This document shows, piece by piece, positions 12,540 to 25,700 of a stretch of 64,000 bases of DNA. The DNA comes from Hetaerina americana. Taxonomy: Eukaryota; Arthropoda; Insecta; Odonata; Calopterygidae. The notes below the pieces were generated by a model. That model made no database searches. It saw nothing but the letters and a program-made list of their open reading frames with translations, and was not told the DNA's origin. The stretch spans positions 3,943,665-4,007,664 of the forward strand of contig JAKTNV010000024.1 in NCBI GenBank assembly GCA_022747635.1, in the 5' to 3' direction. Positions within the stretch are counted from its first letter, which is position 1. Every line of letters starts with the position of its first letter. Position numbers and translations under genes: made by a program.

Positions 12540-12729
12540 GTCGGCCTTAGTAACGGCGGAGTAACGTCCTTGCCTGTCAGCCTATAGATTGCGGGATCTA
12601 TTCTCGCCTAGGTTGGTTTTACTTCACCTAGAGCGTGAGTGTTTGTTATTATTTTCATTGTAATGTATAGTGGTTAGGTGGTCAATGAGGGCTCAATCTC
12701 GCCACAATAAAGTCGATATATAAATAAAC
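12540..12729 (+). mobile_element. tRNA-derived SINE, family C, copy 1
   Basis: The head GGCCTTAGTAACGGCGGAGT, a TAACGTCCTTGCC block and a degenerate B box (GGGATCTATTC) align with the head of the minus-strand copy at 44281-44473. Both copies end in AAGTCGATA followed by an AT-rich (AAATAAA) tail. The Pol III boxes suggest a tRNA-like origin. This copy's B box is mutated, so it is probably silent. It lies about 135 bp upstream of the tRNA-Leu gene, considering that gene's minus orientation. Confidence 0.65.
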
Positions 12730-15529
12730 ATGTTCCCTTCTATCTTAGTCTACAACAGCCCATTTACCTCTATTATCCCTTCCATCCTCTTGTGTTCTAT
12801 CCTCTTCGAATTTTCGAAATATTTACACCATAGTATGTAACATTTCTCTATATCCTTCCAATTTATTGCTTCCATTCTTCACCATGCCCGTGTCTGAAGA
12901 GCCTAAACGCTCGTCTGCTCTCCCCAATTATCTAACTATTTGCATGCGTGCAAACCTACGCTTCATTTTAAAGGTATGGCATAAATTTTATACATCACAA
13001 TCTATCTTTTGGATTTATTGCATGGCATGTATTCAATAATTTACGAGTAAAAAATAAAAAGGCATTCTATGAGAAAGATTCAACAAAGATGAAAAGTAGG
13101 AAAGTATCAGCCAAGATATCTTCAAATCGTTTAGTTCGCATAATTTATCGAAAAACGTACGAAAGGAGTTAAAAATTTACGCAGATTACATTGTAATATG
13201 AATCGCTTATTTATCGATTCATAAAACAGATTACCGATGTGCGTCACCGGGTTGAGTTATTAACGTGAAAACGTTAAAATGATTTATTGTCACGAATATC
13301 ATTAAATCGTACTTTTCCAGCAATAACAATAACCACGACGGTAATGGGGTACCTAAATAAATTTAGTGACGTTTATTGTTAGTGTCAGTAGTGAAGGATT
13401 TGACAACAATAAATTTTCTGACTAACAGAAATTTATTTATTTAAATTAATGAAGAAGGCTTAATTATTTTTCATTTACATCACACAATAACGGTTTCCTC
13501 CCGCTAAATGATGGTGGCACTCGTTACAAACACGGCAGTAAAACTGTAGCAGCGTGCGTAAATGAAAATTAATTAACGCCCCTAATTTCGTTCAGTAATT
13601 CATACAATTGGGTACGTAGTAATTAATCACATGTGGACGAGTGTACGTATACCTCCTTCATAATCTTCCGTGAGATGCAATCATAAAATAATGTCGCTTC
13701 CCAGCCATTTAAATGAGTAGAAAAGTTGATCAAAATTTTGTTAACTATTATTCCTAGATTGCTTCATGCCTGGTAAAATGACATATTGCCAATATAATAA
13801 TTTGAAGCGGTGATTTAGAGCGGCCCATAAGCATTGCTATTCAAATTAGATGTCCAGTATTTTAATCATCAGGTCGAATGGCCAGTAGCGCAACATTTTA
13901 ATCCTTACATGTGAATTAGATAAAGTTAGAATAACTCAAGACGTCAATATCAAGACGTAGCACCTATTTGAATGTACGTTTCTCTTGGTCGCTAACGACT
14001 ATTAACTTCTAAGAAAAGTGAAAAAAATCCTCTTTCTTTGCCTCAAATTTCGCAGTACTATATAATATTTACCATTTTACGGTGGCTTTTTTAGAATTTG
14101 ATCCGACGCCAGTCAGTTTGCATGCAAATGAGTAGAAAAACTGTATTCTTACCCCTCTATCCCCACAATAATAACGATAGAACACCTATTGTCATGTGAC
14201 CTCGATCGTCACGACAAATTCCATTGCTCTTGCACTATTACGTCTATATAATTGCATAACTTTCATCTTCCTTCTTCGCTTCGTCTCCCTTTGAAAAGTG
14301 CTGTGAGATCCATTCCTAAGGAGAGTCACGAGTCTCATGTGTAAATTTTCCTTGTAGGGGGAGTAAAAACCTAGTGGGATTACTTTCCAATATGTCCGCC
14401 GAAAAAGTATTGTATGAATTCGCGCCATCGTATCTCCGCCACTGACCTACGTGTATGTTTTGAATCCATACTATATTCCAACTTTAAAATTATATTCTGT
14501 CCAGCCAAAACCAAATGAAATAATGTAAATCGCATCGCGTTTAACCTTATAATAACAAAAAGGGTAAATAAATTCCTTTTTTACAGTCTATATTGATTGT
14601 AATTTGATCATGAAATATTCCATGATAAATTTTGCCGTGAGGAATAGTGATATGACCCATGATTACAAGAGATTTTTTGGATAGACACAAGCAATTGGCT
14701 ACCCGATTGATGTATGTTATCTGAAAAAGGTAAATAATCAGAATTGATTGACAGCTCTAATGTTCTTTTCGTATCCACTCGGTGACTAATGAATGACCAA
14801 ACTCCATGACTATATAAAAAATGAATATGGATGACGAGATCTGGTGGAAAGCTCACTTTCATAACAATGAATAATGATACCTTCATATAGCGCCAACGTA
14901 CGTATTTGGTTCTTACCTTATCTTTCTTTCATCGGATTCAGGAAATTCTCTCAACGGCTGTTCACCACGCAACATAATTTCTCCAATGTAGGAATTGCGA
15001 TAGAGACAGCAACAATTGCTGCTATTAAAAACTCTGCCAACCTCGCTGCTCCCCTCTTTCGTAAAATCAAGTGTGCTAGAATTAATCCTGCAATTGAGAC
15101 GAATCCGCACTCCCTTCAATTTGGTTTTCATCATAAATCAACAGTAATGCATGCTGAATTTCATCCTCCTGACGAGGGAAACAAATTCCCTCAATATTTC
15201 ACAAAGACAGAAATTCTCTTTTCATACGGTATCTTGGGTTGAATTTGTTTTTTCGGTACATTTTCTAGTGGGTCTGAGTTCGTATACCAGCGACGACAGA
15301 TTTTTTCAACGTTATTTTGATCCATAGTTGGGTGCGATGTGGAGAGCACTTCAAGTGGGTTTGATTGGGATCCTGAGTCGTTGACCCCTTGACGGCTTTC
15401 ATTGGAAGTGCACTCATCTCGACGACGGTTTTCTGTTCACCCTTCCCCTATTTCCTGAAGATCATCAATTCATCCCTATATGTGCAGATGACCCCAGTTT
15501 CCCGTTGCCTTCCCTAATAACTACTCCTA
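12730..15529. other. AT-rich non-coding stretch
   Basis: Only short frames. The longest, 14874-15242 plus (122 codons), has no recognisable motif and overlaps a similar-sized frame on the other strand. No transposon ends or RNA genes were seen. Confidence 0.45.
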
Positions 15530-16330
15530 ACTCAGTTGATGTCGTTTTTCATTGCATTGGGATGCTTCCCTTGTGAGCCGGGGTTGGAACTTGAGAATTC
15601 CAATGTGACTTTGAGGTTTTGAAGGAGAAAAAGGGAGAGAGAGGTAGTGAAGCTCACCACCCGACCTTCCTCCCCCCGTATCTCCCCGCTAATGACGGAA
15701 AATGGACGGCGGCATCGACGAGGGCGTACGAAGCGAGACCGGGAAATTTCCCGGGACGGAGCAGGGCCTTTTTCGATCCCGTCCCGGAATTTTCTCAATT
15801 ATCTTCGGGACGAGGGCGTCGATTGGATTCCGTCATTTGTTCTTCGTTCCCATTTTTTCTGCTTTCCCCGACTCCCCTATTTACTTGTTGCTTTCAATAT
15901 CCCTGGACTGCATGGATTTTATGGGGGAGGGGGAAATATACAAATGGCCGAGCGTCACGCATCCGCGAGCTCGTGAATTATTGCTCAACAGGCGCCGTGT
16001 CCCACTCTCCCCCCCTTCTCCTCCTCTCCCTCAGGCCAGACTTCGGCAGTCGAGAGCATCTCTCTCTCTCTCCATCTATCTCGTATTTTGTCGAAAGCGG
16101 AACTAATCCTGTTTGCCCGTTTCGGGATTTCTTTCAAGTTGTGACACGCTCATATTGCACGAGGACGCGTACGAGTGTAACACAGGGAAATAAAAATACC
16201 TCGGAAGAGAGGAGGTCAGGGTTCACAAAAGAGGGGTGAAAAAAGGAGTGGAAATGAGAGCGGGTGGTGGAAAATGAATACGGCTGGGGAGTGGGGGAGG
16301 ATTTCACCCCCGCGGATATGGGCTCTAGCT
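15530..16330. other. GC-rich patch with pyrimidine runs
   Basis: CpG-containing DNA with C/T-rich stretches. Three overlapping plus-strand frames of 109-206 codons (15619-16239, 15647-15976, 15702-16106) occur in different phases, which argues for low stop density rather than coding. A short CT repeat sits near 16060-16075. No domain is recognised. Confidence 0.35.
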
Positions 16331-17782
16331 GAAGAGGTTGTAAAAGTAAGGAAACTAATGTTGATTTCGTCCATTTGCCACCACGAATAGCCTCGAGTAG
16401 CGTAACAAATTCTAAAAGAGAATATTTTATTGTTAATATGTCACATTTTCGTTAAATATCCTCGAGTTTCAAGGGTAAAGACAATTTTTTTATTGAACCA
16501 CACGGAACTTTAGAGGACCCTTACAATATACCTCTTCACCTACCAACTCCCACGGTATGCTGGAGTGGAAAGGGAATTTCTCATGTATAGGAGGGACCAC
16601 GTCAAATACTCTCACAGCTATGTAGGAACATACTCTAATAGCAGTTATTATGCATGTAATAAAACGTAATCAACATTGTTGGTACATCAATAATCATGCA
16701 AATCATTTCAACGTTCCAAATTTATTAATATAATTCTTGAATGTTCACATTAAACCCAGGCTTGATGGATGAAATACTTTCCATTGCAATCCATTAATCA
16801 TTGTCTTTTTTTGTATTAATTTTTAAAAATCTCCTCATGGCATGGAAAATTCAAAATGATTGAAATACCCTTTCCAGTTTCGTTTGAAGGCGGATTAATG
16901 TCTGCGTGAGGTGCATGGATTTAGTGGGATGTGAGCAGTTAATTCTTACTATCAGCGGTTCCAGTCAAGATACCTATCCATTCCGATGGGCCTAGCTTTT
17001 ATTTTGTGCTGCAGAACCTAGCATAGTGCCTGCAAAAGTACCCGAAAAGCTATATATGTATGTAATCTGTACTTTGGTCTCATGGTATCCCAGAACTTAA
17101 TGTGTGACTTTTCTCCCAGTCTTTACGTTGATAGGTAACCAACTTTGGGCAATCCTTTGTGCCAATTTTTCAGGTGAAATAAATCCGCGACAAACGGTGA
17201 CAAGGGCGAGGGGTGAGGCTCGGAATTTTCAGAGCATGTCGTGATGTCATTTATGGGATGTCGTCCGTTTGAGTTATTGCCCCCCTCTATATCCGCCGGT
17301 GAAAGGTACAGGAGGAGGAGAAGCCAATGAGACAAGGAAAAAGGTTGAGGGATGGAATATAGGGTCGTCGGGAGATTGATTGACCGTCCATTGGCTCCAC
17401 CAAGGCGGTGTCAGATTGAGACTTAGGATCGGGAACATCCTCCGCGATCCATAATGCTTACTGAAGCTCTGTCGTGGCATTACGTTGTGATGCGGGGCTA
17501 ATGCATAAATTAGATTGTCAGCTTCTTCCTAAAATAATCCTAAGAATATATTGACAGACAAAAAAATCCAGTGAATCAGGGGGAGACATTTTCCCCGCCA
17601 AATGGCAGAAAACACGTATCCTATTATTGCAAATCAGTAATCGAAATTCGAGTCACAAAATTTTCCATCACGATTGATATTACAAGTATTGAAAGTATAT
17701 AACTGTAAATAAGGTCGCGATAAGCCTCGTAAATGTCATGTTGATTCTGTTATTACACCATAAGAAATGTGATTGATAGTAG
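16331..17782. other. Non-coding stretch
   Basis: No recognisable gene or repeat. Frames at 17123-17480 on the minus strand are short, overlapping and without motifs. Confidence 0.4.
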
Positions 17783-18068
17783 CAGTATTTAGGGGAGGCG
17801 ACCGACAGCCGAGGTCATTTGCGCCGTTCGGGATGGACAGGAAAGGATGCAGGGAAACCCGGCGTCGGCATTAGCCTACTCGTTACGAAAGGCGCCAAGG
17901 AGTCCGCAGCTTAACGTCCCATCCGACGGACGGCGTACTCACTCAAAGTGCCCTCCACAAAGCACTTCAAGTAGGAATCGAGATACCACTGGAAAATATT
18001 CAACACCGCCGGGATTTGAACCCGGGCCCTCTGGGCGGTAAGCCAGTACGAAAGCCACCGCACCATCT
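17783..18068 (-). mobile_element. tRNA-derived SINE, family B
   Basis: The minus-strand head starts near 18068 (ATGGTGCGGTGGCTTTCG) and carries a clear B box GGGTTCAAATCCC (18023-18011), with an acceptor-like CCGGCGGTG after it. This is a tRNA-like Pol III promoter. The body contains GGATGGGACGTTAAGC near 17930-17910, which resembles the conserved central domain of MetaSINE/Nin-type SINEs; that resemblance is from memory and tentative. The tail end near 17783 is not sharply defined. It is not a tRNA gene, because the D and anticodon arms do not fold properly. Confidence 0.65.
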
Positions 18069-18160
18069 TGAAAAACCTTATGCTCATAAAATGTTTCTGT
18101 ACACTGGATATTTTTTAAGACTTTTTATTTTATTGTAAAAAAATGGATTCCTCATTCAAT

Positions 18161-18380
18161 ACGGGGAGCGTTTGGTTATCTAGTGGATAGAGCGTTGGGT
18201 TGACCGAATGGCCCCAGTTCGATTCCCAGTGGCATTTCAGAGATATTTTTTCGGGTACGAGATATTCGTGAGAAACAATAGGCGCAACAGTGAATGGAAC
18301 TGATCCCCCCCCACCTTGATATTTGAATTTCACACGTTGGTCGTAGCTCCATGTGAGTTCTACTCTCACCCATCCCACCA
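18161..18380 (+). mobile_element. tRNA-derived SINE, family A, copy 1
   Basis: The tRNA-like head has an A box region (TGGTTATCTAGTGGA, 18172-18186) and B box GTTCGATTCC (18217-18226). The body has TTTTTTCGGGTAC, GGAACTGATCCCCCC and TTTCACACG, which align with family members at 39926-40190 (plus) and 29005-29240 (minus). Three copies of the same layout support a real SINE family rather than chance tRNA similarity. Confidence 0.75.
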
Positions 18381-18839
18381 ACTTCCGGATTGATTACTCT
18401 AATTGTGAGTATGCACAACTGTGGTTTGTACGTATGCAACATGGGGGGGAATAAATTTATTATGGAAGAGGGTAGTATATTCCTAATGAATCGAGTGCAT
18501 TGGAACATTGTTGTATTTGATTTTCAAGTCGTTCACATATCCTGTGCTTGCCTCAGTTATATAAACCAGTCGATAGTCTTGCATGACATAAATTTTGTAA
18601 AACACATTTCAAATGCAATCTTCTCCTATCTTTGTCCGTTGAAATGAAGTACACATGAAATATGGGATGACATGACTAATACTGCTTGGTCCTCAGAGAG
18701 GTGAGTGGGAGGGGGATCAAGAAAGAGAGGATCTAGGTAAGGAGCGTTAGGGGGAGAGTAAAAGAAAGGTGGTGCGAGTGAGAGGAGGTAGCACATTAAC
18801 AAAAAGGGAGGAATGAGCAACAGCGACGGAAAAATGTAG
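18381..18839. other. Non-coding stretch
   Basis: Short frames on both strands without motifs. Purine-rich on the plus strand from about 18700. Confidence 0.4.
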
Positions 18840-19700
18840 AAAAGTGACAGGTGCAAAGAGATGAAATCAAGGTAGGGTATGAGGGAGGCCTTGTGCTCTC
18901 ATTCCCTTCCCCCTTCCCTGTCTCTGGGGAGGGAGGAAGAGAGCAGGCGATATTAGCGGACCCTCTTAAATGGAATATATCTGGCTCGATACAGAGCGAG
19001 GCGAGGGATATGGAAATGGCGCGAAAGCTATTTGCTCGCTTTCCTCTGGGTGTTCACCGGGTGTCCGTGACCCCCTCCCGCCACCCACCCGCACCCTCCC
19101 TCCCCGGTTTTATTACTTCTTGGAAGGGAGAGAGGTTTCTCAGGGAGACATTCCAATCTCCATCCCTCTCTCTCTCTCCCTCCGCTCGCCTGCCTTTCCA
19201 TAAATAGCGTCGCATTTATTTTTTATCAACTTCCCTCCCGATGAGATTCGAAGGCGGGATGGCATGAACGCGCCGCCGCCCTCCTACGCCGCCCCCCTTG
19301 CCTCATTCTCTTACTCCAGGAAATGCGCGCGGCTGGAGCGGCGCCTCCAGCGCAACGGATGCTGCAGCGACGGTGGATCAAAAGTCCGCGACAAAGAACT
19401 TCCATTAGGTTCTCCCTCGCCCCGTCGGAATTGGTCGGGAAGGAACCCGGAGAAGAAATGAACCGTGGCGTATTTGATCCGGAATAAGTCATAAATTATG
19501 AGCAGATCTCCGGAATAAGCGGTCTGGTTAAGTGACGGCTTTAAATGGCACTCCTCACGGAGTTGAGTGTGAATGCGAGTGGGTTTCGTCACCGTTAAAA
19601 AGCAATTAAAGCGTGCCATTTCGGGACACTCTGGGCTGGTGATGCAGGGCACCACGACCAAAGGGCGGTGGAATTACAATTGAATATTACGAGAACGGAA
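18840..19700. other. GC-rich patch, no gene assigned
   Basis: A CpG-rich stretch with several overlapping frames of 65-118 codons on both strands (for example 18851-19207 plus, 19311-19661 minus). None has a recognisable domain. It may be a regulatory or untranslated exon patch. Confidence 0.3.
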
Positions 19701-22700
19701 TGCGCGAGCGTTTCACCGTCCTCTGCCTGCCGTGAAGTGCGATTTTCCTTTTAGCCTCATTTCTGAAATCCCCCTTCTCCAACTCTCGATATCTCTTGCC
19801 ATCCATCCTGCTCAAAAACATGCATATCCGAACAAATTATAGCGCATGAAAGCATTTTGGTGTACCATCCCGTGTCAGCGCCACCACTTCCTAAAGCAAA
19901 TACGGAGCGAAAAAATATGCGAATTCCTGAGCTGACACCCGTGACTGTTTCCACGAAGTAGGGCGCATCTTACCTGCATGTATCGATTTCTTCCTGATGT
20001 TCGATCAATAAACTGCATTTTACAATTGGAAAATTATATTTTTTTAATGGCCTTCATTTCAAATTTAGAAGTTTAACAAGTCGAGGGATCTAGTGTAGTA
20101 AAATTGATATGTGGGCAAATATTTTACGTCCTTCCGTCAGAATTACATGTTCACGCGCGTGCATGTAGAATGTTGCATCTACTTGAACTTTGTAGAATGA
20201 AGTTTTTTATAAGAAATTTATTTATCAGATTTCATAGATTTTCACGAATTTCACTCATTAAAAACTTTAAGGTGCTATATAGGCGCACTAAAATGACATA
20301 TTTCATTGCCTAAATCATATTTAAGAACTTTTTGATGTTTCAGTTTAACTTTTACTTGAATATGGAGTCACTAACAGAAACAAAATTAGTAAATAAGTAT
20401 AAAGGAAGTCAGGATTAATTACATGGATGTTGATGACCATACTTTGTGATATCATCATATTCATTTTAACCGTGTTTCACTCAGTTTTAGCTCCCAATGA
20501 ATTGAATCAAGGTCTCACTGGTGTTAATATTGCTGCTCTGGTATTACTTCAAACATAATATACGTACGCAGAAATTGGTAATACCAGTTATGAAAACGCA
20601 TTCACATTCATCTTAAATACATGATATCATTGGAATTTGTTTCAATTGAATCGATATTGAGCCCTTCCAAATTTAGTATTTCATATGAAGATGATTCTAA
20701 TGCCATTGAACGATGGTGTAATTAATCAGTCCTTGATTATCCCATGAATAGTGGTTAGACGTTAAAAGCTTATTATTTAGGTTATTTTCATTTCAAATTG
20801 TTGACGGAATTTTCAAATACGAGCTATTTTCCCCTTGATAATTTCTGAAACGCCAATTAACGTTCATGTGTGCTCTCTACTCAACACAATGCATTCCATG
20901 TATTTCATATTTATTAAAAAGCTGCAGCTCTTTGTTAAAAATCGATATTTTGGCTATCACAAAACCTTCTAATCCTCGAATGCGTTCCTGCCTTTTGGAA
21001 AATTCCATAAATATTGATGTGGAGTCTTTTAAAGGGATCATGCTCAAGGTCATCGTCCTCAAACTTTGAGGAATCTCCAGCCAAATGGATTAAAATCATT
21101 CAACTGCCCATGCGTATCACGGTTTTCTTCCAACAATCATGTAGAATTGTGCTGTTTTTATAGGTTTTTAATTATTTTTTTGGCGTATGTCATTGAACAT
21201 TAAGACAAATAAATGTATCACTGATGTTAATAATTTATTTACTGTTGCAAGATTTTTCCGTTTCCTATGCATTCCATTGCATTAAATAAAATGTATTGAG
21301 TAATGCTAAATTTTAATGCATCATTATATCCCTGCCCCGAGTTTCGGTGTTTCCGTTTGCGTATGGGTAATATTATTCGGAATTAAACACCTCAAGAATT
21401 TTGGGGCATCGATATCGTTTAGAGAAAAAACTGTTAAGATAGAGGTCGTGCCCTGGGTCGTCGATCATAATGACCGCATCTTCCCCAAACACAGATCAGA
21501 CGCCGATTACGTCCATTAGCCCCACTCCTGGCTCTTCATGTTCCCCTCTCCCTTTAAAATGTTTTTGCGAAAATGTTGACGCAGCCCATCGCGGGTGACT
21601 TTATTCAGGACTCCCACCGTTCCCCTAGGGAGGAAAGCCCAGTCTGTCGTCATTAGATACTCTCCATCGAGACTGCCCCTTTTTAATTGGCTTCATTAAT
21701 TATTTTCACCAAATTGACTCACTCTCAACTTAGTCAGCTAAAAGAAAATTTTGCGATGCATAATTCCCCTGGTGGTTTTTGCAAAATATTTGGGTGTCCC
21801 CGCGTAATCCCAGTTTTTAATGGAATATTATTCGATAATGCCTTTCATCGCCCAAGCGTGTGCACATATGTTCGGGACACCAGCTGGTCTCTTTGGCTTT
21901 CCACTCAAATTGAACGCGTGATTTTATTGCTTTCCGACGATCAAGAGGTGTAGAGTTCGTGCCACTCATCTCTCAGAGTAAGCCATTGTGGGAAGGTAGG
22001 AATGATAAGAAATAAGAAAACATATGTTTCAGCCGTCGCTAATAGTGAATTTTCATGCTTGGGAGAAGATCTTGGCACTGATTCGAGGGAGGGAAGTGTA
22101 AATATATTGATTCCGTACGCGTACGGCCAAAATTGGAGCTAAATGTAATCACGCCCTCCGAGATACGGAAATCACATTACGGCCCGTATTTTCGGCCCAG
22201 TGTGTGCGCGTGCCTATGTGCCCGAGGAAACGTGATGAATCTTTGATATGTTAAGGAATCGTTAGGCGGAAAGTGAAAAATACCTTCCGTGGACCCCGAT
22301 GCGTTACTGGATCAGTCAAGCCTTCTCTTTCGTCCTAGCCTTCAATCTTTCGTCGATTTAATTTCTCCAGGTCGTTATGATTATGCTGTTGTATTGGCTC
22401 CTCCTTTGGTTTGGTTGTTTTGGTCTCTTCCTTCATTCCTCTTCGTTGCTTCGAGAAGAGTCTTCCTTACTTCGACGAGGGAATCTCCGGATGAAAGCTC
22501 CAGGGGCCATAAATTATGGTTTTACTGGGAAAAAAATGAGGGGTGTAATTTCATTCAGACGCAATCTCATTTATCCTACATCTACATTATACCCTGCAAG
22601 TCAATGCACTCACCATCGGTGAGAGACTAAAATAGAGAAAAATTGACGTCCAAATGCATTGGTAACCACTTATCGGACTCAATAGAGATGATCATGGCCA

Positions 22701-25700
22701 TTACACCGTTTCCAGAAAAAGCATGGAACAATAGTGACATGTGATATTTTAAATATTGCCTCGACTACTTTAAATATATGTGTGCTTGCATGCGCATACA
22801 TAGACATAAACACACATGTAAATGCATATGCATGCACTAAAATATGTTCACACATGCATAACTATATATGATATATACATAATGATAATTCTATTTAATC
22901 ACTAGTTGATGTGAGCAGCGGCTGTTACTCTCTCTAATTATTTTGGGAAAAAAATGGCGTCTTCAACCAATCCGTTCTACAATCCATCCTTCTAGTTTGG
23001 AATAAATTATCATGTGTTCTATAGTAATTTGGATTTTTTTAAATGCGCTGAAGTTCTTCGGAAAACTGATCAGTCTCAAATGTACGCAGTGATTCTGTCT
23101 AAAAATTAATTATCGTTTTTCGAGGAGTTCCAACCTTAAAATACTACTCTGGAATACTTCAATGAAGAGTATTATAGGCAGCTATGCCACCAATGTGTTT
23201 TACAATTTTGTCTGTGAATTCGCCGTGATCATTTTATTTCTGATAAATTCATGAATAAATCACCAAATCCCGGTTCAGGTTTGTTGTCCAGTTAAAAAAT
23301 GTGTAATTCTTTTAAAGTAAAAGTCTATTTGAACCTTCAATTTGATACGGGTATGTTTAAACTCTATTGAAATTTTTTTTATGAGTTTAATAATTGCGAT
23401 AAAACATTTTTTAGGAAGTTGTCGGAGATGCTTTCAGATGAGAGGATCGTAAGTAGCCTTAAGTTATTTTAGATTTGAGAGTAAATAAACAAAAATATTT
23501 CTTTTAGAGCCAGTATATTTATATTACACAAGTTTGAGCAGGTTATACGACATTTTTGAGGATTGTTTAGCGCACCTTTATCCACATTTCTGATTACTGC
23601 CTTATTTGTCTTCCACGAGGAGTTAATTACCGTAGTTAAATTCTACATCAATGGAGCTAATTGGTTTCACAGCTATGAATCTTTAAAGCACTGAGTTGCC
23701 ATTTCCAAAAGATGAGGTTGTTAATCCGTGCAATGCGGATTTCTTAGGAATTTTTGCAATCGCCTGAGAAAGAGAACAGCATACGCACGTGCCGACAAAG
23801 AAAGGTTTCGTGAATGCTAAACGGAATGAAAACAAACCGCAAATTCCTGAGACACTACACAAACGTGTGTGGTCGACTTTAGCGTCGTCGGACCGAAGCT
23901 TTTGATCCGCTTTATTTACAGAGCGAGTCGTCTTAAACACCATTTCCCTTTCAGCCAACACTACCCTTCCTCCGCTTAGAAGCCGCGCAGTGCATGCATG
24001 CAATTTCCACTTTGTGTCCCCTTCACTCGCTCCCGCTTTCTCCCCCCCCCCCACTGCTGTTCCCTTCGCTTAAGCCTTGATTCTCTCTCTCGCCTCCGGT
24101 TTTGAGCCCCTTTTCGCGCCTTCGGTTCCCAAGAAACGGCCTATGTGGAGACCCCCAAACTCCCAATTCCACACCAGCACCCAATTCATCATCGTCATCA
24201 TCCATTCGCGCTCTGTTTTTCCAAAAGCCATCTCATTTTTTGCCAGCCTCATTCTCCCCAACCTCCCCAATCTCTATTGCACCTTCGTGGTTCCCATGAG
24301 CAGCATCACCATGAACTTCATCTCCGTCACATTTGCTCCACTAAATCAAGCGTATCGAGTTACGTGCTCGGAAATATTTTTAACGCAATTAACCTGAAAT
24401 CAGTGCACCCTATATAATTCACTATCAGGTCCCTACCTATTTGTTATTTTACGGCCGCGAAACAGAGTGTAATGTGGTTTCGCTGCTCGACGTAAAGGCT
24501 GCTACTAGAGAGAACGCGGTTAGTGAAATTAAAAAGCGAAGTAGTCTTTTATCTAGGGAAACGCTACGTACCAGATCCAATCAGCGTCCATCACGTCTTT
24601 TCATTGGTTATTTTTGGAGCTGGCGAGTTATTTTAGATCGTAAAAGTTTGTACCATCACCGTAAAATAAAATTCTTGCGTTAGAACTACCTCGGAGGGGA
24701 AATAATGATGCTCTCTGAGAATATTTTATCGGTTCTTAGTGACATCATGGTCATTTAATTCGTACAATCACCATGCTAGGGAAGCCACCGTTTAAGGAGC
24801 ACCGAATTCGAAAAGGCTAAAAAAGACTGATCAACTCTGACCTATTGCTAAGCTAGTACGCTTTTGAAATAATCGAATGTCAGTCATTGATCATTTCAGT
24901 TCATTAGTGCAGTAGTAATTTTAGCTAAATCAAAAGTTAAATTAACTTTTCATGACTTTCTTTCATGAAAATTTCTTGGAGCTATTCTGAACTTTCAAGT
25001 TATATCGTAACACTTTTACTTAACGGCATATAGCTTATACTTCTTCAATTGAATGACGCATATATGCTATATTTTCAATTTTTTTACTCCAATTAATAAT
25101 TTTATTCAATAATATTAATAATATTTTTTCATAATTGTGTCATGATTTTTGTAAGATCTTTTCTTTAAATCATTACGACCACTCGACCGTGAATGGTGTT
25201 ATGATGAATGAAGTTCAAATATATTTACTGTGGGAAATGAAAATATATAGTTTTGCTCAAAGTTAACTATACGAGAATTACCCCTGGTTACCAACACTAC
25301 GTGGGCTAATTTTATAACGAGTTAAAACGTAAAAAACTAGAGAAATTACTCATCAGCTGTTTCTTTCATCATGCAGGCTAGTTGTTGGTTACAACAGTAA
25401 TATTTTAAGGTTAAGGTTCTTTTAATAACTGAATACAAAATTATGTAGCGAAAATTTAATAACGATAGTTGCGTAAAAGAGTTGATAGTTCTGAAAGAAG
25501 AAGTTTTATAGCCAAAGGAGGTTTAAATTAAAAATTAATGGTAACTCACTGAAACTGGGCCACCGGTTGAATTATAGACTTGTAGATTGCCAATCGGATC
25601 TCCTACGGACCACGATAACTTGTTGAGCTGCAGACTTATATACTCAATCTGCTGCTGGAAAATCTTCCATTGTTAGTGGTGGAATTCTGGCAGTTATAAT

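Noticed and set aside
14874..15242. 122-codon plus-strand frame
   Set aside because: No recognisable motif, mirrored by a similar-sized frame on the other strand, and no repeat or splice support.
15619..16239. 206-codon plus-strand frame
   Set aside because: Three phases are open over the same GC-rich DNA, so openness carries no coding information.
17990..18068. tRNA gene on the minus strand (good B box)
   Set aside because: The B box is good, but the D and anticodon arms do not fold into a cloverleaf and a SINE body follows.
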